From: an uncultured Ruminococcus sp.
Lineage (GTDB): Bacteria > Bacillota > Clostridia > Oscillospirales > Ruminococcaceae
DNA length: 32,020 bases
Reading direction: 5' to 3'
NCBI GenBank assembly: GCA_937872775.1
Contig: CALMUA010000196.1
Span: forward strand, 1-32,020
This document shows positions 1-7,777 of this stretch, piece after piece. Each line of letters begins with the position of its first letter. Within the stretch, counting starts at the first letter, position 1. The position numbers were made by a program, and so were the translations under genes. The notes below the pieces were generated by a model, which worked only from the letters and a program-made list of their open reading frames with translations, did not search any database and was not told the origin of the DNA.

Positions 1-57
1 ATTCGGTGGTAATATTTTTCTTAATATTGAATCCTTAAGTTCCTGACTATAGTACAT
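1..57 (-). CDS. IS3/IS911-type transposase OrfA, N-terminal fragment cut by the window edge
   Basis: The first 19 codons of a protein beginning MYYSQELKDSILRKILPPN run off the left edge. This opening (YSxELKxSILRKxLPPN) is the usual start of the helix-turn-helix OrfA of IS3-type transposases, which bind the element's terminal repeats. An AAAGGGG ribosome site lies about six bases before the ATG, and a promoter lies further upstream at 91-119. The rest of the element is outside the window, so completeness cannot be judged. The family call rests on only 19 residues. Confidence 0.7.
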   Translation of the reverse strand, partial: MYYSQELKDSILRKILPPN

Positions 58-76
58 ATGATACCCCTTTCAGTGA

Positions 77-823
77 TTGTATGTGTTTCTATTATACCAC
101 AAATTCTTTTTTACTTCACTGACATCTATTATAACACACAGGGGAACGGTAAGTGCAAAAGGCATAGGAAATGCAACAGTGATAATTTCAAATGACGATA
201 CAACAATATCGTTGAACGTGATAGTTAATAGTGCCAATGCGCAGGAGAATATTGCGGCTGTTCAAGGCGCTGATGATTCTGGAGATAAGCTGACGGACGA
301 GCTTGCTGACAAGATAAGAAACAGTAATGAAAAAACTGTTGTCGCAGATGGAAACAAGGTAAAGATTATTTCAAAGTCGGTATTAAGAGAATTGTACGGA
401 ACGGACAAAAGGCTTGTAATTGAGTGCGAAGATTACAGTATAGTATTAAACGGAAAAGACATAAACAATATTGAAAATGAATTGAACACATATATCAAAT
501 TTGAAAGCAAACAAAACGGAATCAGTGTAGTTGCAAACAACGGAAAAAATCTTCCCGGAAAGATTAAGATTGAGTTTGAAGAAACATTCGGTGAATTTAA
601 TTACATGTATATTTATAATACTGCAAAAGAAGAATATGAAGTTATAAATATATCTTTATCCGGAAATGCAATTGAGCTTGATAGTACGGGATTGTATCTC
701 CTGACTATTGATAAATTACATAAATTCAGCATAAATATAATAATTGTATGTGTGGCCGTCGGAATAATTTTAATATTGAGTGGTGTGTATATATTTGTTA
801 AGAAAAAATATTGGTTTTGGTAA
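77..823 (+). pseudogene. Beheaded Ig-like (BIG2-type) surface protein with C-terminal membrane anchor
   Basis: The open frame runs from 77, but recognisable protein begins only near 141 with GTVSAKGIGNATVIISN, the last strands of a bacterial Ig-like (BIG2) domain. Everything before that reads as IS-end DNA, so the normal N-terminus, signal peptide and promoter are missing. The remainder is a roughly 170-residue polar region, then a hydrophobic segment (about residues 218-241, IIIVCVAVGIILILSGVYIF) and a KKK tail. That is the layout of a surface protein held in the membrane at its C-terminus. The likely cause is insertion of the neighbouring IS element. Expression from an IS-derived promoter cannot be excluded, but the product would lack an export signal. 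Confidence 0.65.
91..119 (-). promoter_or_regulatory. Predicted promoter of the left-edge transposase
   Basis: On the minus strand a perfect TATAAT (91-96), preceded by TG to give an extended -10, is separated by 17 bases from a weak GTGAAG -35 (114-119). It lies 34 bases upstream of the transposase ATG. The IS end should therefore lie just to the right, around 135-141. Confidence 0.5.
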
Positions 824-954
824 GTAGGAATTCAATAATGTTCAGCCATATAAGGCCAGAGTCATCCTTTTAAAAAATCTAACTCAAATTTAACTGTATG
901 ACATTTTCGGTTGTGATTTTTAATGTGTGTTCTGATAATTCTACCACATTACCC

Positions 955-1072
955 CCAACAACCGCTTAATTGCCGCACTTCTACAAAAATATCAAAGTCA
1001 AGACCGCATTTGCGTTCATTTTAGCCTTGACTTTGATATTTTTGTAGATATAATGACAAAGGCGGTTGTTGG
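955..1072. repeat. Nested long inverted repeat (possible MITE or structured RNA)
   Basis: Two perfect 22-base arms (981-1002 and 1026-1047) enclose a 23-base loop. They are nested inside a second pair of 11-base arms, CCAACAACCGC (955-965) and GCGGTTGTTGG (1062-1072), with 14-15 bases between inner and outer stems. It lies in the 381-base gap between 823 and 1205, which has no credible ORF. The inner stem is far longer than a normal terminator and has no T-run directly after it. It could be a miniature transposable element, a relic of the nearby IS events, or a folded RNA. Confidence 0.7.
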
Positions 1073-1147
1073 TGAGTTATGTCGATTGATAGCATTTACA
1101 CAGTTGGATATTCAGACTCACATTTTCGCTGAATGCTAAAAAGTAAC

Positions 1148-1184
1148 GCGGCTATACATATCAATACCCGATATGTATAGCCGC
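1148..1184 (-). terminator. Intrinsic terminator after the aspartate aminotransferase gene
   Basis: A perfect 15-base-pair hairpin (1148-1162 with 1170-1184, seven-base loop) sits 20 bases after the aminotransferase stop. On the minus strand it is followed by GTTACTTTTTAG, and on the plus strand by TTTTAATATATTTT, so it may work in both directions. Confidence 0.8.
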
Positions 1185-1204
1185 TTTTAATATATTTTAA
1201 ATAT

Positions 1205-2500
1205 TTAATTCTGATTATACTGCTTTAATTTTATCATCTGTTCTGCTGATACAAGCTTTACGCATATACAGAACAGCTCCATTGCTTTTGTAAGCTCCTC
1301 TACTGAAGGATATGTCGGAGCAATACGGATGTTGCTGTCCTCAGGGTCAATTCCGTAAGGATATGTTGCCCCTGCATCTGTAAGAACTACTCCGGCCTCC
1401 TTGCACAGTGCTACTACTCGCTTTGCACAGCCGTCCATTGTATTGAATGAAATAAAATATCCGCCCTCTGCGTTATGCCAGTCTGCTATATCAAGCGGAG
1501 CAATACTTTTTTCAAGCTCGTTTATTACAACATCAAACTTAGGGGCAATAATTGCCTGATGCTTTTTCATATGTACTTTCATACCGTCAGCATTCTTAAA
1601 GAATTTTACGTGGCGGAGCTGATTTATTTTATCAAAGCCTATTGTTGAAATACCAAGCTGTCTTTTTGTACTGGTGATGTTGTTCATACTTGCTGCAAGA
1701 ACAGCAATGCCGCTGCCTGAGAATGATATTTTTGAAGTTGATGCAAATTCGTATACCATATCTTCTGTACCGTTCTTTTTGCATTCGTCAAATATATTTA
1801 ATATTAATTTTGGAGTATCAGTAAGGTGATGGATACAGTATGCATTATCCCAGAATATTCTGAAATCCTTAGCTGCCGGCTTTAATGCTGCAAATCTCTT
1901 TACAACCTCATCGCTGTATGAAATTCCTGTAGGGTTTGAATATTGAGGAACGCACCAGATACCCTTTATGCTTTCATCCTTGGCAATAAATTCATCTACC
2001 ATATCCATATCCGGACCGTCTTCGTTCATAGGAATATTAATCATTTCTATTCCAAAATACTCACAAATAGCAAAATGTCTGTCATAACCCGGAACAGGAC
2101 AAAGGAATTTTACCTTTTCATATGATGACCATGGTTTGTTCCCAAGAATACCGTGAGTTACTGCTCTTGATATTGTATCATACATTACAGCAAGACTTGA
2201 GTTTCCGTATATAATAATATTGTCAGATTCAACACCGAGAAGCTCTGCAAACATTGCCTTTGCCTCCGGAATTCCATCAAGTATACCATAGTTCCTGCAG
2301 TCTGCTCCGCTTAAAGATGAAAGCTTTACACCATTTAAGACCTCCATCATTGGCATTGAAAGATCAAGCTGATCAGGTGACGGCTTACCTCGTGACATGT
2401 CAAGCTTGAGATCAAGAGCCTTAAAATCAAGATATTTTCTTTCTGTATCTTTTCGAAAATCTGTTAATTCCTCAAGCGTCATTTCACTTAATTTTTTCAT
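1205..2500 (-). CDS. PLP-dependent aspartate aminotransferase (AspT-like, class I fold)
   Basis: A 431-residue fold-type I aminotransferase of the group typified by Corynebacterium AspT, which transfers the amino group of aspartate to 2-oxoglutarate in the cytoplasm. Visible marks are LDMSRGKPSPDQLDL near residue 34, CPVPGYDRHF near 134, MNEDGPDMD near 158, SNPTG with N189, WDNAY with D218, the Schiff-base lysine K257 in STSKISFSGSG, and the carboxylate-binding arginine R392 in IRIAPTYP. These blocks and the length match the family. The ATG has GGGAGG ten bases upstream. The gene is monocistronic, with its own promoter (2564-2592) and terminator. Substrate specificity is inferred from family resemblance. 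Confidence 0.9.
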   Translation of the reverse strand: MKKLSEMTLEELTDFRKDTERKYLDFKALDLKLDMSRGKPSPDQLDLSMPMMEVLNGVKLSSLSGADCRNYGILDGIPEAKAMFAELLGVESDNIIIYGNSSLAVMYDTISRAVTHGILGNKPWSSYEKVKFLCPVPGYDRHFAICEYFGIEMINIPMNEDGPDMDMVDEFIAKDESIKGIWCVPQYSNPTGISYSDEVVKRFAALKPAAKDFRIFWDNAYCIHHLTDTPKLILNIFDECKKNGTEDMVYEFASTSKISFSGSGIAVLAASMNNITSTKRQLGISTIGFDKINQLRHVKFFKNADGMKVHMKKHQAIIAPKFDVVINELEKSIAPLDIADWHNAEGGYFISFNTMDGCAKRVVALCKEAGVVLTDAGATYPYGIDPEDSNIRIAPTYPSVEELTKAMELFCICVKLVSAEQMIKLKQYNQN

Positions 2501-2563
2501 GAATGAATCCTCCCAGATAATAATTATTGTTTTACGATTCTTTTTAATTTCTTTCTATAATAT

Positions 2564-2592
2564 ATAATATAACAAAATAATTTATTTTGCAA
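2564..2592 (-). promoter_or_regulatory. Predicted promoter of the aminotransferase gene
   Basis: TTGCAA (2587-2592) and TATTAT (2564-2569) are separated by exactly 17 bases, about 65 bases upstream of the ATG. The surrounding 2501-2740 gap is very AT-rich and shows no other structure beyond a weak AT hairpin near 2704-2721. Confidence 0.55.
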
Positions 2593-2740
2593 GAGATTTT
2601 ATGTAATCCTGCAAAAATAAATTTAGAATATAAAATAAATATCACTTTTCATTAAGAAAAATATCAATTTTAACCTAAATTTCACGTTGCAATATTCCAT
2701 ATTTTACGAAAGCATAAAACAAAAATGAATTTATTATTTT

Positions 2741-3799
2741 TTAAATTGCATATAGGTTAGTTTCCCATGCAGGAATATATGGCTGGTGCCTTATAAATAA
2801 CCTGTAATCGGGGTTAAGTTTTTTTATCATCAGAGGAATAAAAAACATATCCCTGTTCCTGTGGTAAAGCGATATCATAAGCCTTGGCTTGTATGTTCTT
2901 ATTGTATGCGCCGCTCCGCTTATTGCTTCTTCCTCCGCACCCTCAACATCCATTTTTATTATCGTTGCTCTACCGCCTGAAAGTATGCTGTCAACACTGC
3001 GGGCTTCTTTTTCCTCACCGTCTGCCTTTACAGATGACTGACGTCCTGCCTTACTTGAAAAATGTAGTCCTGTATCACAGCTCCAGACTGCGCAGTTATA
3101 GCAAACGATATTTTCCATTCCATCAACTGAGCTGATAAGCTTTTTGTAATTTTTACAATCCGGTTCCATTGCATAGATTTTTTCGTATTTTCCATCTGTA
3201 TAGTCAAGAAGCTCACGGACAGTATCTCCGTTATATGCGCCAAGGTCTACATATATTTCGTCAGATAACGGCCTTATAATATTATTATATACCTCTGTTT
3301 TGTCTGTGGTTACAGGAGCAAGGTACTGTATTTTACCGCTTATTTTGAAATTGATAATTCTGGAATATGCTTTTTTTGATAATTCGTCCTCAAGCATATT
3401 GTATACAGCTTCTATTTCTTCACTGTGCCTCAGACAGTAATCATAGTCAAAAAGCCCACCGCCCTCAATTGGAACGTCCGGAGCATATAATGTATGCTCA
3501 CTTGCCATATTTTCTATTTTTTCTATAAGTGACTGATAACCTGCGGCAAATGCAAGGACAATCACAAAATCATCTTCCTCTTCTGCTACCTCAGAGTATT
3601 TTTTAACTTTAAAATCTCTGAAAAAATGGCCTCTTACAAATTCGTCACTTGCAAAGATGCCTTTTGTCTTTATATTGTATTTTTTAAAAACATCGAGAAT
3701 TTTTTCTGTACCGTTTCCCATCCCATAAATGTAGATAGGCCGGTTTTCATTCTGCAGAAGCTCCCAGCATGATTTTTTTTCGGTAATAAATGAAAGCAT
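2741..3799 (-). CDS. FkbM-family SAM-dependent methyltransferase
   Basis: 352 residues. The C-terminal half is an FkbM-type methyltransferase: SAM-binding loop DLGAYNGDT (185-193), acidic AMEPD (210-214), and IIKMDVEGAE (280-289), the family's signature strand. The N-terminal part contains IYIYGMGNGTEKIL, which resembles a Rossmann-type loop. Such proteins often O-methylate sugars of surface glycans, but no glycan genes are nearby, so the substrate is unknown. The frame is open to 3922, but ATG 3799 is preferred: it has AAAGGA seven bases upstream, avoids overlap with the PH-like gene, and skips a basic stretch encoded by the hairpin-rich DNA at 3841-3916. Confidence 0.8.
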   Translation of the reverse strand: MLSFITEKKSCWELLQNENRPIYIYGMGNGTEKILDVFKKYNIKTKGIFASDEFVRGHFFRDFKVKKYSEVAEEEDDFVIVLAFAAGYQSLIEKIENMASEHTLYAPDVPIEGGGLFDYDYCLRHSEEIEAVYNMLEDELSKKAYSRIINFKISGKIQYLAPVTTDKTEVYNNIIRPLSDEIYVDLGAYNGDTVRELLDYTDGKYEKIYAMEPDCKNYKKLISSVDGMENIVCYNCAVWSCDTGLHFSSKAGRQSSVKADGEEKEARSVDSILSGGRATIIKMDVEGAEEEAISGAAHTIRTYKPRLMISLYHRNRDMFFIPLMIKKLNPDYRLFIRHQPYIPAWETNLYAI

Positions 3800-3840
3800 A
3801 ACTTGTCCTTTCTTATAGTTGCGCACTTTCCGGATTGCGG

Positions 3841-3916
3841 GCAGGGCTTTCCGGATAGCCCTGCATTTTCGGGGAAATGCGGTGATGATATCAGTTACAG
3901 TCTGAGTCATCACCGC
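3841..3916 (-). other. Cluster of hairpins between the PH-like and FkbM genes
   Basis: GCAGGGCT pairs with AGCCCTGC (3841-3864), GCATTT with AAATGC (3863-3880), and GCGGTGATGA with TCATCACCGC (3879-3888 and 3907-3916). The last stem overlaps the stop of the upstream gene at 3891. None is followed by a T-run, so these look like mRNA-processing or stability structures rather than a terminator. Confidence 0.55.
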
Positions 3917-4283
3917 AATCATCTTCCCCCATCATATCCTTGCCTCTTATACCATATTTGTCACGTTCAGAATTTATCTGTCCGTCTATAATTTTTGCAA
4001 TGTCATAAGGATGTTTTATTGAAACAAGTTCTTTTTCCCTTGTATCAGTATCCTTTGAAAATATAGTTATTGTTCCGCAGCCGAATAATCTCTGGAAAAA
4101 TGGAAGTGCCATTTTTTTATCTGTAATTTTATAGATATTTATTTCATCCTCAGTAATATTAAAAAATCCGTATCTGCATATTATTTTTTTTTCTGTTACA
4201 AAATATCTTGTAAATGACAGAGGAAGTCCAAATATAGTACGCTTCTTGTCTGTCCATATGTAGTCAAAATTCTTTTTGCCCAT
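3891..4283 (-). CDS. Small PH-domain-like protein
   Basis: 130 residues. The core alternates strands in the style of bacterial PH-like (bPH/DUF304) domains: FGLPLSFTRYFVTEKKIICRY, then FFNITEDEINIYKITD, then RLFGCGTITIFS and an IKHPYDIAKII helix. There is no membrane segment, and the acidic tail ends DDCGDDSDCN. The family's molecular role is unknown. A TTG start at 4304 is possible, but the ATG at 4283 gives the cleaner N-terminus, although its GAAAGG ribosome site is rather distant. A near-consensus promoter lies directly upstream and the FkbM gene follows 91 bases downstream, so the two are probably co-transcribed. Confidence 0.6.
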   Translation of the reverse strand: MGKKNFDYIWTDKKRTIFGLPLSFTRYFVTEKKIICRYGFFNITEDEINIYKITDKKMALPFFQRLFGCGTITIFSKDTDTREKELVSIKHPYDIAKIIDGQINSERDKYGIRGKDMMGEDDCGDDSDCN

Positions 4284-4331
4284 TATTAAATACCAGCCTT
4301 TCAAATGTCAGTTAAATAATTATCTTTTTTA

Positions 4332-4360
4332 ATTATAAATGTCATAGACAAAGTTGTCAA
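4332..4360 (-). promoter_or_regulatory. Consensus promoter for the PH-like/FkbM pair
   Basis: Perfect TTGACA (4355-4360), a 17-base spacer and perfect TATAAT (4332-4337) on the minus strand, starting 12 bases after the VWA gene's stop. No terminator hairpin separates the two units, so read-through from the five-gene operon is also possible. Confidence 0.75.
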
Positions 4361-4371
4361 GAAATTTTTAT

Positions 4372-5517
4372 CTACGCCTTTACAGCCTCTCCCCTGAATG
4401 CACACCCCAGCAACTCCGGAAGTTTTTCCGGCATACATGCAAAGCATGGAATATCAAGAGCGGCTACCTTCTGTGCTATATTTGTATCATAATACGGTGA
4501 ACCGCCGTCTGCTATTGCAAGAAGACATATTACAGTCACACCTGATTCCTTCATTTCTTCTATCTGCCTTAACAGTCCGGCTCTGTTTCCACCCTCACAG
4601 AGATCGGATATCAGAAAGAACAGTGTCTTTGACGGGCTTTCTATAAACTGCCGGCAGTATGTAACTGACTTGTTTATATCAGTTCCGCCGCCAAGGTTTA
4701 TTCCGAACAGAAGATCTACGGGATCATCACTTAATTCCGTCATGTCAGCAATCTCTGTATCAAATGTTACTACATGAGTTTTTACCGAATTCATTGATGC
4801 AAGTATACATGACATTACAGATGAATAGATTACTGATTCGCCCATTGAACCGCTCTTGTCTATATCTACAATTACAGTCCTGCTGTTTGTCTTTGAAGCT
4901 CTGTCAAAAAACCAGAATCTTTCCGGAATTATTGTCTGAAGATCTGTATTGTAGTTTTTGAGATTTCTGTTTATCGTGTATTTGAAGTCAAGTGCTGATG
5001 CTGACGGAATAGGTGAATGATTTCTTTTGTTGAGTGCGGCAACGACTGACTGCCTTATATCATTTTCAAGCATTTTATTTATCGCCTCGACTATCTTTGA
5101 GATAAAAACCCTTACGCTTTCCTTTGAACGTTTCGGAATATTATCCTTAAGCATCATTATGGCTGACGCAAGATTTATATCCGGCTCCATCTGTTCAAGT
5201 ATTTCAGGTTCGAACATAAGCTGCTTTAAGCCCTTTCTCTCTATAGCGTCATTCTGAATAATAACTACAAGCTCCTTGTCAAAAAGAGAACGTATATCCC
5301 CCAGCCATTTTACAATGCTAGGATTTGACTTTCCGTTTCCGGCTGTCAGTCCGCCGCCGTTTGATGACGTATCATTACTGTCGTTATAAATGGCGTTCAG
5401 GGCGTTATCCATAAGCAGTTCTTCCTGCGAAAGCTCTGTACCGCCAAATCCGTCAAGTCTTTTCTGACTTTCCGCTCCCAGTATAAGACGCCATCTGTTA
5501 AGCTTCTGTGTAATCAT
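4372..5517 (-). CDS. VWA domain protein, last gene of the MoxR/SWIM/DUF5682 operon
   Basis: 381 residues from ATG 5517, which has GGAG nine bases upstream. An upstream in-frame ATG at 5556 would overlap DUF5682 and add a hydrophobic stretch, so it is rejected. The C-terminal half is a von Willebrand A domain with an intact metal-binding MIDAS: DxSxS in DIDKSGSMGES (D220, S222, S224), GGGTD (T279) and LISDLCEGG. The N-terminal half is predicted helical. VWA proteins encoded beside MoxR ATPases generally act as metal-dependent adaptors that bring substrates to the ATPase. There is no signal peptide, so it should be cytoplasmic. It follows DUF5682 by one base. Confidence 0.85.
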   Translation of the reverse strand: MITQKLNRWRLILGAESQKRLDGFGGTELSQEELLMDNALNAIYNDSNDTSSNGGGLTAGNGKSNPSIVKWLGDIRSLFDKELVVIIQNDAIERKGLKQLMFEPEILEQMEPDINLASAIMMLKDNIPKRSKESVRVFISKIVEAINKMLENDIRQSVVAALNKRNHSPIPSASALDFKYTINRNLKNYNTDLQTIIPERFWFFDRASKTNSRTVIVDIDKSGSMGESVIYSSVMSCILASMNSVKTHVVTFDTEIADMTELSDDPVDLLFGINLGGGTDINKSVTYCRQFIESPSKTLFFLISDLCEGGNRAGLLRQIEEMKESGVTVICLLAIADGGSPYYDTNIAQKVAALDIPCFACMPEKLPELLGCAFRGEAVKA

Positions 5518-5518
5518 A

Positions 5519-7777
5519 TTACAAATCTCCAAAATCAAAATCATCAAGAGAATCAAGCATTTCCTGCTGTTCCTCCGATACGGTATCGTTTAAGACTTCG
5601 CTCACCTGTGCGGCATTTACTCCCCATATTTCACCGAGATTTTCAGCAATTTCATCCTTTTCATTCGGACTGAATACACTGAATGCCCTTCTTAAAAATA
5701 CAAGAGCACGTTTAAATTCCTCATCGTCAAGCGTATCAATATATTCCGAAAGCTTTTCCCATAAGCTGAGCCTTGTTATAAGTGCATATCTGTTTTTCAT
5801 TGACAGGCCCTCAAACCATGAAGCACCTAAGTCAGCGGGTATTCCCTTTGAAAGCCTTCTCTGAACCTCTGCGGCAAGCTTTTCTGACGAAATTTCTCCA
5901 CGTTCAAGGAGTATAGCTGTTGCAAACCCTGATGCCATTGTATTAATATCATCACGCTGTGAAATTTCGTTCATGACCTTTATCCATTCGTCATGTTCAA
6001 TAAAATCATTGTCAATTTCGGCCTGATTAAGTCTTGCTATTGCAGGAATAAGTTCTCTTGCAGCATTGTTATCACATTTGCAGGACTGAGGGAGAATAAC
6101 ACAGCCTCTGTAAAACATCTGACAGATAACAGGAATAAACTGATCTGTATCAAGCTTTCTTATTGAACCGTATTTTACTGAAGATGACATATTGTCAACT
6201 GTGTTTCCTATTTCAACAACAGATGCTGTATCTATTGCAATTCCCTGAAGCACATTTACAGCTGAACGTACTGTTTTTTCCATTCCGCACAGGCATGCCA
6301 GCTCTATTACTGCCGATACATCATCTATATTTTTTGAAGTCTCAAGCCTCTCATTAAATACAAATGCCGCAGCAAGTTCAACCGTATCGCCCTTAAGAGC
6401 TGCCTCTACTATTTGTATCTCTGCCTCCGGAGTCCACGAAAGGTTCCATACCTCCGACCATGTTGCCTTATCCTGTTTTTTATGCTGATTTACAGCAAAG
6501 TCTATACCAAGCACAAAAAGGCGATATAAAAAGAATGATCGTTCAAGGTCAAGGAATGCGGACTTTTCACTTTTGACTCTCATATTTTCACGCAGATCAA
6601 GCTCCAGAGTGTGTGATTCAAGCGTTCTGTATTTGTCAAGTTTAAGTAATTTTATCTGTCCGTAAAAATCCTCCTGCAATGCAGTACGGCTTACACCCTC
6701 CGGAAGTGAACCTATTTTTCTGCCTATCTCGTTAAATGCAGCAGCCCGGGCTATTTCTGAAAAATGTCCATGCCCGATACATGTTACAACACTGTCACGC
6801 AGATCTGCAAGAGTAGGAACAAGGCTTTCTTTCATTTTGGCAAGAGTCTTTGCAAGCCTTACAGCCTCCATTACCTCTGCTGATGAAGTAATACCTCCGT
6901 TTTTTCTCTGATAATCAGCTATTGCGCTTATATAATTATACATTGCATATTCCGGCTCGTTATTGTTAAGTGAATTCCATACAAGCTCATAATACTGTGG
7001 TGCTTTGTTTCCGGCACCGTAGCCTGAACGTGATGAAAGTCTGTAGTATGAATAAGGCATAAGTGTACTTTTTGAAGGTATTGACGGAAGTTTTTTTATT
7101 TCATCATCTGTAAGCGCAGTACACTGCTTTATTCCCTCTGTATGATATGAACCTGTTATTACTACAGTCTTTTCCGCCGGTACTTCTGAAAGTGCAGTCT
7201 CAATCTGTGCTTTCATAAAACATTCACGTATCATATTTTCAGCATAGTGATATTTACTGCTGTCATCAAGATCTCTTAACTGCTTTCCGTATTCATATAC
7301 ACCTGTTCTGTACGCATCATCAGCGGTATTGTGTTCAAAATGACGTTCCCACCATACCTCCTGTTCCTCTCCAAGCTGTTCCTCCATTAGCTGATATACA
7401 GACTTTTCTCTGTGTTCATCTGCCTCGTCTTTTCCTCTTTCCTCACTTATTGCAAGGAATACACCTGATGGAAGATCTATAAAGCGGCACTGCTTTTTGT
7501 GCCTGTATGCCCATAAAACAGCCTGATATTCGGGAGAATAAACCGCCATAGGATAGATAATAGTCTGAATAGGCACAGTCTGGCTATATGCCATTATTGC
7601 AAACGGCGGCTTTGTTTCGGGACTGCACATATCCTTCATCATGTGGTTAAGATCACTCGGACCTTCTATAAGTACCATATCAGGATCTGTACTGTCAAGA
7701 AATTTTACAAGATGATATGCTCCGCATGGAGATAGATGCCTTATACCGAAAAGATGCGGCATATTCTGTGACGGCAT
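5519..7777 (-). CDS. DUF5682-family protein with TraB/TIKI/EreA-like signature
   Basis: 752 residues, cytoplasmic, no membrane segment. The N-terminal roughly 220 residues carry spaced blocks reminiscent of the TraB/TIKI/EreA/ChaN superfamily: GIRHLSP (11-17), VLIEGPSD (35-42), NMIRECFMKAQIE (181-193) and VVITGSYHTEGI (205-216). In that superfamily the conserved H, E and R residues form the active site. The remaining 500 residues are mostly helical with no motif I recognise. The ATG overlaps the MoxR stop as TGATG, with AAGGAG upstream, which implies coupled translation. The family name is recalled from its usual neighbours (SWIM, MoxR, VWA). The enzymatic idea is inference. Confidence 0.7.
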   Translation of the reverse strand: MPSQNMPHLFGIRHLSPCGAYHLVKFLDSTDPDMVLIEGPSDLNHMMKDMCSPETKPPFAIMAYSQTVPIQTIIYPMAVYSPEYQAVLWAYRHKKQCRFIDLPSGVFLAISEERGKDEADEHREKSVYQLMEEQLGEEQEVWWERHFEHNTADDAYRTGVYEYGKQLRDLDDSSKYHYAENMIRECFMKAQIETALSEVPAEKTVVITGSYHTEGIKQCTALTDDEIKKLPSIPSKSTLMPYSYYRLSSRSGYGAGNKAPQYYELVWNSLNNNEPEYAMYNYISAIADYQRKNGGITSSAEVMEAVRLAKTLAKMKESLVPTLADLRDSVVTCIGHGHFSEIARAAAFNEIGRKIGSLPEGVSRTALQEDFYGQIKLLKLDKYRTLESHTLELDLRENMRVKSEKSAFLDLERSFFLYRLFVLGIDFAVNQHKKQDKATWSEVWNLSWTPEAEIQIVEAALKGDTVELAAAFVFNERLETSKNIDDVSAVIELACLCGMEKTVRSAVNVLQGIAIDTASVVEIGNTVDNMSSSVKYGSIRKLDTDQFIPVICQMFYRGCVILPQSCKCDNNAARELIPAIARLNQAEIDNDFIEHDEWIKVMNEISQRDDINTMASGFATAILLERGEISSEKLAAEVQRRLSKGIPADLGASWFEGLSMKNRYALITRLSLWEKLSEYIDTLDDEEFKRALVFLRRAFSVFSPNEKDEIAENLGEIWGVNAAQVSEVLNDTVSEEQQEMLDSLDDFDFGDL

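Noticed and set aside
1943-2125. Plus-strand frames inside the aminotransferase and other minus-strand genes
   Set aside because: They lie opposite strongly supported coding sequence, have no ribosome sites and no recognisable motifs.
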